Part shown: piece after piece, positions 1 to 8,360 of the stretch
Numbering within the stretch: position 1 is the stretch's first letter
Layout: each line of letters starts with the position of its first letter
DNA from: Corynebacterium imitans
Lineage (GTDB): Bacteria > Actinomycetota > Actinomycetes > Mycobacteriales > Mycobacteriaceae
Length of the DNA stretch: 64,000 nucleotides
Assembly: GCF_000739455.1 (NCBI RefSeq)
Contig: NZ_CP009211.1
Span: 2,168,595 to 2,232,594 of the forward strand
Reading direction: 5' to 3'
The notes under the pieces: generated by a model
Database searches by the model: none
Told to the model about the DNA's origin: nothing
The model's input: only the letters and a program-made list of their open reading frames with translations
Made by a program: the position numbers and the translations under genes

Positions 1-49
1 AGAGAATCCGTCAACACGCGACCAGGTGTTTTCCCAACGCCGTAGACCC

Positions 50-207
50 AAATGGCGCTAGCTCCATTTAGGAAAGTTGCCAACCCGCGACCTGGCGTTT
101 TACGACCACCGCAGGTCCAAATGGAGCTAGCTCCGTTTAGGAAGACCGCCGACACACGACCTGGCATTTTACGACCACCGCAGGTCCAAATGGAGCTAGC
201 TCCATTT
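50..207. repeat. Array 1 of a 69-bp repeat with 20-bp palindromic core (3 copies)
   Basis: The palindromic core AAATGGAGCTAGCTCCATTT, or a one-base variant, occurs at 50-69, 119-138 and 188-207, exactly 69 bp apart. The stretches between cores are also conserved, with a shared CGCGACCTGG then GTTTTAC block, so these are tandem units and not variable spacers. A diverged partial unit lacking the core precedes the first core (about 1-49). The period equals 23 codons and the plus strand stays open through the array with a recurring M-E-L-A-P-F start. A second array of the same type lies at 52257-52414. Function is unknown. Confidence 0.9.
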
Positions 208-446
208 AGACGCCAATCACTTGTCAGATGCGAGCTTTTGGTACCAACGTCCGGATAGGTGAGGACTAGTTAACGCCAGGTGGCGCTACTCCATCCAAGC
301 TGTACGGATAGCGGCAATCAGAACTCTCAGCACGGGGACTTCCCCACCAACCCCGAAAGGCAGACAGGCAGCTGGCCGGTCCCCCAGGCCCCAAACTTCC
401 GCCCCTGCGGAATCAGCAACAGCAGGAAACACGCCGACGCACGCAC

Positions 447-953
447 CTACGCCGTCGAGCGAGGGCCCTCCAGCAGACGATCCCTGACCGCCTGCTGCAC
501 GCGGGCATCTCCCAGCATGTAGGCGTCAGCGAGCGCTTGCATCTCACTCAAGTTCTTCTGGCGAATCAGGAACCCGTATTCTGCAAGCTCTTCAGAAATT
601 TCGGTCACACCAGCCTTGTAAAGAGCCTCAAGACTTTCCACTTGGAACAGCTCTCGGCCTCCCGCAACGATTCCGAGGTTGCTGGAGCCTATAAGGCTCA
701 AACCAGCAAACGCCATATTTCCCCGGTCAAAGTCAGAGTCCGTGGAATACACGAGTCCGTCCCCAAGGAAGGCAACCTCAGCACCGAACATTTCCTTGAA
801 TTCTTCCGAAATGAATCGTGAAAGTGCCTGGGCAAGCATAAGACTCAAGGTTCCAGCTGAATCGAGTTCGACGAGGCCCTGGTCGACAGCTCGTCTCACA
901 GCGCTGAGATCTGCTCTGAACCCGCTAGCGATCTGCTCGACAGAAACTCTCAT
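447..953 (-). CDS. Hypothetical protein, 168 aa
   Basis: I do not recognise a family. The product is a soluble, acidic, mostly alpha-helical protein with no signal peptide and no membrane segment. The ATG at 953 is chosen because a strong ribosome binding site (GGGAGGTGAGG) lies just upstream; an in-frame ATG at 974 would include that site inside the gene. A possible -10 hexamer TATGAT lies at 1001-996. The gene stands alone between the palindromic repeat array and the 3' end of the pilus operon, so context gives no function. The C-terminal third is rich in short charged helices. It could be an accessory-region gene; codon use appears less GC-biased than in neighbouring housekeeping genes. 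Confidence 0.6.
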   Translation of the reverse strand: MRVSVEQIASGFRADLSAVRRAVDQGLVELDSAGTLSLMLAQALSRFISEEFKEMFGAEVAFLGDGLVYSTDSDFDRGNMAFAGLSLIGSSNLGIVAGGRELFQVESLEALYKAGVTEISEELAEYGFLIRQKNLSEMQALADAYMLGDARVQQAVRDRLLEGPRSTA

Positions 954-995
954 CAGCCTCACCTCCCTTTTCACTCACCAAACGATCTTGCGTAG

Positions 996-1001
996 ATCAT
1001 A
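996..1001 (-). promoter_or_regulatory. Candidate -10 hexamer TATGAT for the 447-953 gene
   Basis: Read on the minus strand, TATGAT lies about 43 nt before the ATG at 953, which would give a leader of roughly 35 nt containing the strong ribosome binding site. No convincing -35 is seen. Confidence 0.35.
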
Positions 1002-1363
1002 TACACTCCGCAGCGGCATTTTTGTTACCCTGCTGAGTCAACGAGGATTACTTTCATTCCGGCCCCCGATCTTGTTCAGATGGCTGACGATGGTGAGCGC
1101 GTTTCGTACGTACGGCCGCATCCTCGCGCCTACTGAATCCATCTGCACCGTACGCTTTAATGCATGAAGTCCGGGCGCATCGCCTCGCTGCAGAAGCCAA
1201 TCAGTTGGCGGATCTGGTCGCTGCCGTAGTAGCACTAGCCTGCAGACGACTCGGTGTTTTGCGCCATCTACCCGTGCCCGTCACAGCAGTGCGGTGACCA
1301 CGACCAGAGGCCGGGCCACCACCCTTACAGAGCTTCGCGACAGCGCAACTCAACCGCTAAAGG
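1002..1363. other. Intergenic stretch, no supported gene
   Basis: Between the unknown gene and the last pilus gene. A short plus-strand reading frame (ATG at 1160 to TGA at 1297, 45 codons) has an amphipathic, coding-like composition and may be a remnant of a decayed gene, but it has no ribosome binding site and no recognisable homology. No clear terminator hairpin for the pilus operon was found. Confidence 0.4.
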
Positions 1364-4213
1364 CTAGATGCGTACTCTCCGACCGGTAAGCGCGGCTGCG
1401 ACAGTCAAGAAACCGCCAAGCAGCACCAATCCCCCGAGCCCTCGGCCGCCTGTGACCGGAAGATCGCCCTTACGAATATCAGCCACCTGCATGATGGAGT
1501 GGTTCTCGTCCTTTTCATCGATGCGAATTGAGACCTCTGGGTACTGCTCTGCACCGCCTTCAAGCTCGATGGTGGGCTTACCATCGTCAGCCGATTCGAT
1601 AGAGAAGACCACCGGACGGGTCAGCAACTGATAGCCCTGAGGAGACTTCGTCTCCACGAGCTCGTATTTCGCTCCCACCTGAAGATCCTCGACACGCAGA
1701 TCGGTGCCTTTGAGAATCTTTACTAACTCTTGCGTCCCGTCCGCATTCACCCTATTGAGGGTGAACTCCGCTCCTTCGAGCGCCTGCTCCTTATTGTCGA
1801 ACCCAACCTTTTCTACGGAAAGATCAATTTTCACTGTTACCGTCTCGTTTGCGATAGTGCAGTTCACGATACCGCGGAAAGGCACGTCCACGCCGAAGCC
1901 AGGTTTGGTGGGGTCATCGTTAACGTTGCGGACATCTGCAGAGGAGCTAGTCCACGTTCCAATCGCAGCGTCGAACACGTTCTTTGTACACACTGCGTTC
2001 TTCTCGCCAACGGGACGCAACTTATAGCCGGCCTGCTGGTGTTCAACCACGGTAACCTTTTGGCCCTTGCCGTCCGACTGGTCAAATGAACGCCCGTAGC
2101 TTCCGTCTTCCCCGGTCACGTCAGTGACACTGGATTCGCGGCCACTACTATCGTCACCGTCGACGATGTCTTTCTCCCCGTTGTCAACGGAGGTATCGAA
2201 CGTCCAGCCCTCGCCTGGGGTTGAGGTATCGCCGTCGTCATACACGAGCTTGGTCACATTAATCGAACCAAAACAGTCCTTGAGCACGAGGTCACTGAGC
2301 TCTTTCACCAAGTCGTCAAAGTTCGCAACGGTGGTGACGGCGTCTTCACTGGAAATGTCCGCACCGATGGACTTCGTGTTTCGCACAGCCGCGCGCCAGA
2401 TCTCCGGTTGGTTCGTGATGTCATACTGCGTGGTGGTGCTATCGTCCGGGGTGTCCCACATCAGTACCTCGCCACCCGTGACGATCTCGCGGACAAAGTC
2501 CGCCTCACCGTAGTAGCTAGGATAACCGTAACCGTCTAGGTACGGCCACGGCTTTTCAATTCCTTCCGGTGCTTCGGGTGTCTTCGGCGTCTTCTGTTTC
2601 TGGACGGTTCCTAGTCCGAAGTAATCGTCCTTGAGGATATGCTCGTTGACCGGTTCAAAACCAACCATGACAGTCTCGATCCGGGTGCCCGATTCCTTCA
2701 GTCGATTAGCTTCGTTCACCGCGGCCGACAAGTCACTTTGGTTGATCAGAGTACCGATATCGAAACCGAGGGGATAATCCCGCTTACTTGTCGTGGGCAG
2801 GCCATCGGAGATGAAATACACCACGTCAAACTCGCCGGGTGGTACCTGATTCAGGCCGGCCTCGTAGTTGGTGCCGCCGCGGCCGTTACGGGTGAACGGC
2901 TCGGCGATAGCGTTGACGGCATCGCGCAGCTTCTGGACGTCGTCCTCGTTGTTAAGGCTCAGTGTGTCCGTCGACATACCCGGGATAGATTTAGGTGCCG
3001 AAGCGAAGTTGTAAATCGCCATCTGGCTGCCGGTCCCCTGCAGCGCGTTGATGACCCCAAGGCCAGCGTCTCGACTAGCAAAGACACCACGGCCTTGTTC
3101 CCTAGCAATGGAGTCGGATGTGTCGAAGACAAGCGCGATCTTGCCGCCGCAGCGTTGTGGCAGCGGCGGGTTTGGGGAAGAAGCAGGAAGCCAGTCCAGC
3201 AGCTGCTCGCGCGGCGTCTCTGGCGCATTGACATCGATCTTTTCCGCATCGCGGTTGAACCACTCGGGCCCTTGGTGCCACAACGTCATCTGACATCCGG
3301 ACGGAGTGGTGTTCAAGGGGATGCGTGCCTCTACGTCGTAAGATACGACACTCGGATCGGCCCGCTTGTGGTCTTCGTTGAGCTTGAAATAGACGCTGTC
3401 CCCACTCACCGTAATCGTGTAGTCAATGTCCTTCTTCAGCTCGGTCCAACCCGCTTGAGTGGAGCCGAACCGCAACTGCAGGCGTGGATCAGCGGTATTA
3501 ATTGCGTTGGCGAGGTCAAAGACGCCATCAACCTTTACCTCTACAACTCCGACGCTCTTGCCACCAAACTTTCGGGTGCCTTGCTTATTATCCCACCAAG
3601 TTTTCGAAAAGAGAAGGCCATTGTCGGTCTGGCACTTGTCATATTCCCTGTCATTTCCGAGGGGGCGGAAGTTCTTCGCCTCCGTGGGATTACCCTCTTC
3701 TGGCGGCTCCGGGGGTGCCAGCTCAGTTCCCTCCATGGTGGCGGTCATACTCGACAGCTTCGGGGCCTTGGCCTGACCTGCCCTCCACTGGACCACGATG
3801 GGGGTCCCAGGCTGCACCTCTACTCCGTCAGGCAAGCTGACGGTCAGGGTTTTCTGCGTCGCCGAAATCGACGATACTGGATAAGACTTCCCGTTGATGG
3901 TCAGCCTCCGATCTCCGGTATCAGTTCTGCTGGCGAACTTCTCCGTGGTATTTATAGTCAGGCGCGTCATCGACATCGCCTCGGTTGCCCCCAAATGAAC
4001 CGAGAAAACATTGCTGTATTCGGAGTTTACGCTGTTGATCGTTACTGGGGCTTGGACAGTGGTTTGAGCCTCGGCTGCTGGAGTCGACAGCGTGGAGCTA
4101 CCGTTCTCTACCGCAAAAGGGGCGGCGCCAAGAACTAGCATGAGCGTAAAGGCTGCCGCTACGCTCTTACGGGCGACGCTGCGCAACATCTTCATCGTTT
4201 CCATTCTCTTCAT
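1364..4213 (-). CDS. Pilus tip protein with VWA domain (SpaC/SpaF/SpaG-like)
   Basis: Large surface pilin (949 aa), expected at the pilus tip where it contacts host or matrix. An N-terminal signal peptide covers about residues 1-50. A von Willebrand factor A domain starts near 358 with a complete metal site: DTSDS at 364-368, GGT near 446-448 and ISDG near 468-471. Two Cna-B-type modules follow (about 655-760 and 800-890); the second ends in an E-box (YELVETKSPQGY). The sorting signal LPVTG is near 918, followed by a hydrophobic helix and a basic tail. The start overlaps the base-pilin stop by 4 nt (ATGA) and has an AAGGTG ribosome binding site, so the two are translationally coupled. Identification as tip pilin rests on the VWA domain and operon position; the exact Spa type is not assigned. 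Confidence 0.9.
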   Translation of the reverse strand: MKRMETMKMLRSVARKSVAAAFTLMLVLGAAPFAVENGSSTLSTPAAEAQTTVQAPVTINSVNSEYSNVFSVHLGATEAMSMTRLTINTTEKFASRTDTGDRRLTINGKSYPVSSISATQKTLTVSLPDGVEVQPGTPIVVQWRAGQAKAPKLSSMTATMEGTELAPPEPPEEGNPTEAKNFRPLGNDREYDKCQTDNGLLFSKTWWDNKQGTRKFGGKSVGVVEVKVDGVFDLANAINTADPRLQLRFGSTQAGWTELKKDIDYTITVSGDSVYFKLNEDHKRADPSVVSYDVEARIPLNTTPSGCQMTLWHQGPEWFNRDAEKIDVNAPETPREQLLDWLPASSPNPPLPQRCGGKIALVFDTSDSIAREQGRGVFASRDAGLGVINALQGTGSQMAIYNFASAPKSIPGMSTDTLSLNNEDDVQKLRDAVNAIAEPFTRNGRGGTNYEAGLNQVPPGEFDVVYFISDGLPTTSKRDYPLGFDIGTLINQSDLSAAVNEANRLKESGTRIETVMVGFEPVNEHILKDDYFGLGTVQKQKTPKTPEAPEGIEKPWPYLDGYGYPSYYGEADFVREIVTGGEVLMWDTPDDSTTTQYDITNQPEIWRAAVRNTKSIGADISSEDAVTTVANFDDLVKELSDLVLKDCFGSINVTKLVYDDGDTSTPGEGWTFDTSVDNGEKDIVDGDDSSGRESSVTDVTGEDGSYGRSFDQSDGKGQKVTVVEHQQAGYKLRPVGEKNAVCTKNVFDAAIGTWTSSSADVRNVNDDPTKPGFGVDVPFRGIVNCTIANETVTVKIDLSVEKVGFDNKEQALEGAEFTLNRVNADGTQELVKILKGTDLRVEDLQVGAKYELVETKSPQGYQLLTRPVVFSIESADDGKPTIELEGGAEQYPEVSIRIDEKDENHSIMQVADIRKGDLPVTGGRGLGGLVLLGGFLTVAAALTGRRVRI

Positions 4214-5085
4214 CGCTGTTCACCTTTGTTATTCCTGCGCATCACGTAGCCTCCCAGGAGCAGTAGCAGCGCTCCCACCGCAACGATTCCTAGGACCGAC
4301 GCACCGGTCTGCGCCAACTGGCGGAGTGTCGACTTACCTGGCTGGTCGGAAGAGGGCCCGGTCACCGGGCTCGTGGTACTCCCGGGAGTGCCCGTAATAG
4401 AGGTCAGGGGACGATCCTGAGTGGACGTCGAGGTGGTCGTCGGCCCCGGAGCGGGAGTATCTGTAGGCGTTGTAGTGGGCGTTGGCCTGGGATCGGGAAT
4501 ATCGGTGGGGGGTGGGACATCGCTGGGACCGTCCTCAGGCTTGGCCTTCACGTTTAGTTCGTGAAGCCAGCTACCGTCCTCATCGGTCGCCGGGAGGATG
4601 ATGAGCATCGGGCGGATATCCTCGTGCTTCTCGCCCGCGCGCGCGGGCGGTTCAACCTCTATCAAGTAGGCCCCAGCGGGAAGACCATCGAAACGAACCT
4701 TGCCCTGTTCGTCGCTGACGCGTGAGAACGCTGGGTTGGTGAAACCTCGGTCCCGGGCTTCGTCCAAGGTCAAGTGGAGAGCGCTGTCGTAGCCTTCGCG
4801 GCTCCGAATGTCAATGCCAGCGACCCGTTTGAGGCTGAAAGTGTAACCGCTCAGAGAGCCCGGTGGAAGCTCCCCCGCAGGCACCTCGTCGAAAGGGTTT
4901 CCTTTCGGCAGGGTGATAGTCAGGCTGTTGGGCGCGTCCCCGATCGTTGACGGATCTACGTGGACGGAGGCACCCGCGTATCCCGAGATCACCTTGGCAT
5001 CGGCTGCCACTGGCGTAGATACCGCCAGGATTCCTCCGAGGCACAGGGCCGCCGCTGCGCGGGAAAAACTATGCAAGCTAAACAT
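4210..5085 (-). CDS. Minor/base pilin (SpaB/SpaE/SpaI-like) with LAQTG signal
   Basis: Small pilin (291 aa) of the type that ends polymerisation and links the pilus to the cell wall. A signal peptide covers residues 1-30, followed by a single Cna-B-like domain (about 60-180), a Pro/Thr-rich stalk (about 185-250) suited to crossing the cell wall, the sorting signal LAQTG near 257, a hydrophobic helix and a basic tail. The LAQTG pentapeptide differs from the LPxTG of the two other pilins, which fits handling by a different (housekeeping) sortase for wall anchoring; that is inference. It lies 7 nt downstream of the sortase gene and overlaps the tip gene, so it is inside the operon. Confidence 0.85.
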   Translation of the reverse strand: MFSLHSFSRAAAALCLGGILAVSTPVAADAKVISGYAGASVHVDPSTIGDAPNSLTITLPKGNPFDEVPAGELPPGSLSGYTFSLKRVAGIDIRSREGYDSALHLTLDEARDRGFTNPAFSRVSDEQGKVRFDGLPAGAYLIEVEPPARAGEKHEDIRPMLIILPATDEDGSWLHELNVKAKPEDGPSDVPPPTDIPDPRPTPTTTPTDTPAPGPTTTSTSTQDRPLTSITGTPGSTTSPVTGPSSDQPGKSTLRQLAQTGASVLGIVAVGALLLLLGGYVMRRNNKGEQR

Positions 5086-5092
5086 CTACAAT

Positions 5093-6004
5093 CTATTCCT
5101 CAACCAAAGATGACGGGTGGTGAGTCTCTTTGTATTTACGCGTGGTCTTCACAATCCACAGGGCAAGCAGTACGGCGATGAGCAGCGCGGCGGCCATCAA
5201 CGCCCACATCCACCAGGACCAGTGGAGCTTGCTGGGAGCGAAGGCTTCGGCGGCCTCTTCATCGAAGGGCACTCGGTCGGCCGTCACCAACAGTCGATGC
5301 GAGTTAACCCCGTAAGGCGTGCAGGTGATCAACGTGAGCTGATCCTTGTCGGGTGTGGGACGCAAACCGCTTGTCTCGTGCGGAAGCACCACCTGAATGT
5401 CCGTAACCTCGTACTTCATCTTCTGCCCGGAGACGCCCATGTATATCGGGTCACCCTTCTCCACGTCGGGGAGGTGGTCGAAGAGTGTGGCGTTCGTCAA
5501 GCCAGTGTGGGCTGTGAGGACCGCATGGCTGCCTTCTCCTCCCACTGGTAGGTCGGAGCCGTAGAGGTGCCCGACTCCCTTCTGCAGAACCGCTTCGCTC
5601 GTCCCGTGGTAGACAGGTAAGTCGATGTTCGCGCTGGGCACGACGAGGCGTGCCATTACCTCGTGGGTGTCTAGTTCGGAAAGGTACGCCTGGTAGTCAG
5701 CGTTATCTTCGGAAATTCGGGCTAGCCAAGGGTCCAAGATGGGCCCGGCCGTGCGAAACCTGTTGTACTCCTGCGCCGAGGCGAGTTTCTGGCTGATTTC
5801 CCCCTGATCGGCCGCATCCAAGTCCTTGGTATAGGAGTCAGCAACGCGCATTTGTTCCCAATTATTCAGTTGTGTAACTACCACTGGGTAGAGCAACGCG
5901 AAGATGGCGCACAACGATAAGACGACTGTAGGAAGGAGCTTCTTCGGAAGCGACTTCGACGCGCCTTTCGGCCCCGCGGCGGACGCGGTATCTTGCAGAA
6001 CCAT
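5093..6004 (-). CDS. Class C pilus sortase
   Basis: Membrane transpeptidase that joins pilin subunits by isopeptide bonds outside the cell (303 aa). There is an N-terminal membrane helix (about 22-45) and a C-terminal one (about 262-286), as usual for class C. Catalytic residues visible are His166 in LTAHTG, Cys228 in TLITCTPYG and Arg237 in HRLLV. A lid motif DPW at 91-93 precedes the core, as in other pilin-polymerising sortases. It lies between the major and base pilin genes, the typical position in corynebacterial spa loci, so its main substrate should be the pilin encoded directly upstream. The start has an AAGG ribosome binding site 7 nt before ATG. Confidence 0.93.
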   Translation of the reverse strand: MVLQDTASAAGPKGASKSLPKKLLPTVVLSLCAIFALLYPVVVTQLNNWEQMRVADSYTKDLDAADQGEISQKLASAQEYNRFRTAGPILDPWLARISEDNADYQAYLSELDTHEVMARLVVPSANIDLPVYHGTSEAVLQKGVGHLYGSDLPVGGEGSHAVLTAHTGLTNATLFDHLPDVEKGDPIYMGVSGQKMKYEVTDIQVVLPHETSGLRPTPDKDQLTLITCTPYGVNSHRLLVTADRVPFDEEAAEAFAPSKLHWSWWMWALMAAALLIAVLLALWIVKTTRKYKETHHPSSLVEE

Positions 6005-6064
6005 TTTCGTACCTTGCTGGACGCAGCGCGCCCTATCCGGTGGTTGTTGAAAACTAGGGTGAGT

Positions 6065-6094
6065 CCCGCGCCCTCCCCGTAGAGAGGGCGCGGG
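6065..6094 (-). terminator. Strong hairpin between major pilin and sortase genes (likely attenuator)
   Basis: An 11-bp GC-rich perfect stem (CCCGCGCCCTC at 6065-6075 with GAGGGCGCGGG at 6084-6094) has an 8-nt loop. It lies 40 nt after the pilin stop codon and is followed on the minus strand only by a weak U-tract. Partial termination here would yield far more pilin mRNA than sortase and minor pilin mRNA. Confidence 0.7.
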
Positions 6095-6134
6095 CTAACT
6101 GACTGAGGTCAATGCGCTCAGTCTGGCTGGGACC

Positions 6135-7670
6135 TTAAGCCTCAGCGTTGGCGCGGCGGGCGGTCCAAGCCGCCAGGCCAGCAATCAAGGCACCGAGTGC
6201 CGCCAAGAGTCCGATACCCATGCCACCGGTGAGCGGCAGCTTCGGCATCTCGGAGCGCTTGTTCTCAATCTTCGCGTCGTACTGAACAGGGGTGGCGGTG
6301 TTCAGCTTCTCGTCGTCAGATGCGAGCTTGAAGGAGTGAACCTCGTTGGTAGCGACGAAGCCCTTTGGAGCCTTGGTCTCCACCAGGCAGTAGGACTTGT
6401 CGATCTTCTTGGAGTCATCCTCGACGTCGGTGACGTGAATGCCGTCGATGATGACGGTGCCGTCGTCGCCGGTGGTCCAGGTCGACTTGCCACCGATGGT
6501 GATCTTGTTATCTACGTCGAGCTGATCCTTCTTGTTTTCAGTGCCAGTACAGCGGTAAAGCTCGAACTCAGCACCCTTCAGCTTGGTTTCTTTACCCTCT
6601 TCCGTCTTGACCACGTTGACCAGACCCCAGTAGGTCTTGACCTCGTTCGACGTGGTCTCGGTCTCGTTATCCTGGCCCGGGTAGTTAATGAACTGCTTCG
6701 CCTCGTTCACGGCGATACCGTCGGTGCCGGTAATTGCTTTCACCTTGGCGTCGATGGTCAGATTGACGGTCTTCCCTGCGCCAACACCAGCGAGCTTAGT
6801 CAGACCACCCTCGGTGAACTTCACCTCGACAGTGCCCGCCTCCTGGTCGATGGTAAGGGTGTAGTCAGTATTTTCGACGATGTCGGTGCCGTCGGACAGC
6901 GCAACCTGGGCGCGGATGTTCTCGAGGTTCTCGGTGTCCAGCTGGTCGGTGATGCGGAAGGACTTGAGCGTCTCGCCCTTCGGGATCACCGGGATGCTGC
7001 CCTTCACCAGGTACTGAATGTCATCGCCAACATTCTTATCGGCGTCCTTGACTTCCTTCGTGATGCCGGAAGTGGTGTTCTTGGGCTGAACGGTGACGTT
7101 GTAGTTCCAGCCGTCACGTTCTGCGTTGGTGTACGGCAGGGATACGATGAACGGGGTGGAGGGGGCGACCTCCGAGGCCTCGTAGGTCTTTTTGGTAACG
7201 GTGTCGGTGACCTTGTCGGTGATCGTCTCAGTGAACAGCCAAATGCCCTGAACCAGACCATCGTTCTTATCCAGCACCAGCTTGCCTTCCGCGCCGGTGG
7301 TGCCAGTCACAGTCGTCTGGGTCGCGGTAGCACCAAGCGCCTCGTAGTTCGAGGCCGTGAGCTTGCCCAGATCTTCCGGCTTGACGTTGTCAACGTTAAG
7401 CAAAGTACCGGTGAAGGTAGCACCTTCCAGGGGGTTACCAGTGACGTTCGGATCAGCCACGCCAGTGCCCGGGCCGCCGATGGAGGTCGGGTTGAGGCGC
7501 TTATCGATGGTCAGCGTGACATCGGCATTGTCATCAATGACAGGGCTGCTAGCGGCGGTCTCCTGCGCAACAGCGAACGGAGCTTGAGCCACACCAATGC
7601 TCCCCACCGACAGGGCCAGACCGAGGATGGCCGCAGCACCAGTGGAGCGAACGAGTGCAGAATTCTTCAT
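6135..7670 (-). CDS. Major pilin, shaft subunit (SpaA/SpaD/SpaH-like)
   Basis: Polymerised shaft protein, 511 aa from the ATG at 7670, which is followed by a clear signal peptide (about 1-36) and preceded by AAAGG. The pilin motif is WNYNVTVQPKN at 188-198; Lys197 would be the acceptor for cross-linking. The usual corynebacterial motif has Tyr where this has Gln. Central and C-terminal Cna-B-type domains follow; the last carries an E-box (YCLVETKAPKGF) that supports internal isopeptide bonds. The LPLTG sorting signal is near 478, with hydrophobic helix and charged tail. It is the first gene of the four-gene operon. An in-frame upstream ATG (7805) is rejected because it would bury the signal peptide. 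Confidence 0.92.
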   Translation of the reverse strand: MKNSALVRSTGAAAILGLALSVGSIGVAQAPFAVAQETAASSPVIDDNADVTLTIDKRLNPTSIGGPGTGVADPNVTGNPLEGATFTGTLLNVDNVKPEDLGKLTASNYEALGATATQTTVTGTTGAEGKLVLDKNDGLVQGIWLFTETITDKVTDTVTKKTYEASEVAPSTPFIVSLPYTNAERDGWNYNVTVQPKNTTSGITKEVKDADKNVGDDIQYLVKGSIPVIPKGETLKSFRITDQLDTENLENIRAQVALSDGTDIVENTDYTLTIDQEAGTVEVKFTEGGLTKLAGVGAGKTVNLTIDAKVKAITGTDGIAVNEAKQFINYPGQDNETETTSNEVKTYWGLVNVVKTEEGKETKLKGAEFELYRCTGTENKKDQLDVDNKITIGGKSTWTTGDDGTVIIDGIHVTDVEDDSKKIDKSYCLVETKAPKGFVATNEVHSFKLASDDEKLNTATPVQYDAKIENKRSEMPKLPLTGGMGIGLLAALGALIAGLAAWTARRANAEA

Positions 7671-8125
7671 GAGCGAATAGCCTTTCTTGAATCTAACACC
7701 CGGTTGGCAGAAGGCCCCTACACATGCAGGTGTTAAACGTGGGTCTTGGGGAACCTGTTTGGATTCTCCCGTAAATAAGCATAAAGGTTCTTGGCCCCCT
7801 TTCAAATGCGGGCGAGCTATACCCCACCTCCTCCCCCTTTAAGGGGCGAATCAGTCCACCCGCAGCGCTCCGAACCTGCACCGTCTAAGCAAATTTTAAG
7901 CATCTTCAGGTCTCCCCCACCTCTTTCAATGAGCTACATCACTGCGGCACATAGGCTATTTATTCAGTTTTCTCACCTTACCCCCCCAGCACCCCGCCGC
8001 TGCTACGCAAAAGTAGTGGTTACTACCCCAAATGCGGCGCGGAAAGTTTTATGATACGCCCTCGCTAACTCCCCGCATGAGCAGTACAGCCAGGCAAAAC
8101 TCGCAGGTGGTCCATTCGCCCCCAC
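7671..8125. other. Upstream region of the pilus operon, no gene
   Basis: About 450 nt without a supported gene. It must hold the pilus-operon promoter. Candidate -10 sequences on the minus strand include TATGCT near 7785-7780. An inverted pair TAACACC (about 7694-7700) and GGTGTTA (about 7739-7745) lies in the probable leader, and a short palindromic element GTAGT-GGTT-ACTAC lies near 8014-8027. No assignment to a known regulator is possible. Confidence 0.4.
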
Positions 8126-8344
8126 TCACCCCCGCTCGCGCAAAGCCCGCAGCCGTCGCACCAACTGCGGGGCGTACGCCAGCGCATCGGGCGACTCCAG
8201 TAACAGGTTCAGCCTTTGGTAGTACCGAGTCGGCGTAAGCCCGAGTTCCTGCCGGATCGACTCTTCCTTGGCCCCGAGGCTACGCGGGGCGCGGGCTTCG
8301 AAGTCGAGGAGTGTTCGGTCGGAGTCGGAAAGGGTCGAAGGCAT
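8126..8344 (-). CDS. DUF3263 family small protein
   Basis: 72-residue protein starting at the ATG at 8344. The sequence ([18 protein letters not shown], then [12 protein letters not shown]) matches the short actinobacterial DUF3263 family, which looks like a helix-turn-helix fold: the [13 protein letters not shown] segment resembles a recognition helix. No biochemical role is established to my knowledge. The start is preceded by TACTAT exactly 7 nt before the ATG, so the transcript is probably leaderless, and this promoter overlaps that of the divergent def gene. The head-to-head arrangement suggests shared control. Confidence 0.75.
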   Translation of the reverse strand: MPSTLSDSDRTLLDFEARAPRSLGAKEESIRQELGLTPTRYYQRLNLLLESPDALAYAPQLVRRLRALRERG

Positions 8345-8347
8345 GCT

Positions 8348-8357
8348 TAATATAGTA
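8348..8357. promoter_or_regulatory. Overlapping divergent leaderless promoters (def and DUF3263 gene)
   Basis: Plus strand: TAATAT at 8348-8353, 7 nt before the def ATG at 8361. Minus strand: TACTAT at 8357-8352, 7 nt before the ATG at 8344. The two -10 hexamers share two bases, so RNA polymerase can occupy only one direction at a time. Confidence 0.65.
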
Positions 8358-8360
8358 GGC

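Noticed and set aside
50..207. Possible CRISPR array
   Set aside because: The repeats are only three, the intervals between cores are themselves conserved, and no cas genes are near.
280..522. 80-codon plus-strand frame near the window start
   Set aside because: Pro/Arg/Ser-rich translation typical of non-coding GC-rich DNA and overlaps the better-supported minus-strand gene.
1160..1297. 45-codon plus-strand frame between the unknown gene and the pilus operon
   Set aside because: Coding-like composition but no ribosome binding site, no promoter and no recognisable family; noted only as a possible remnant.
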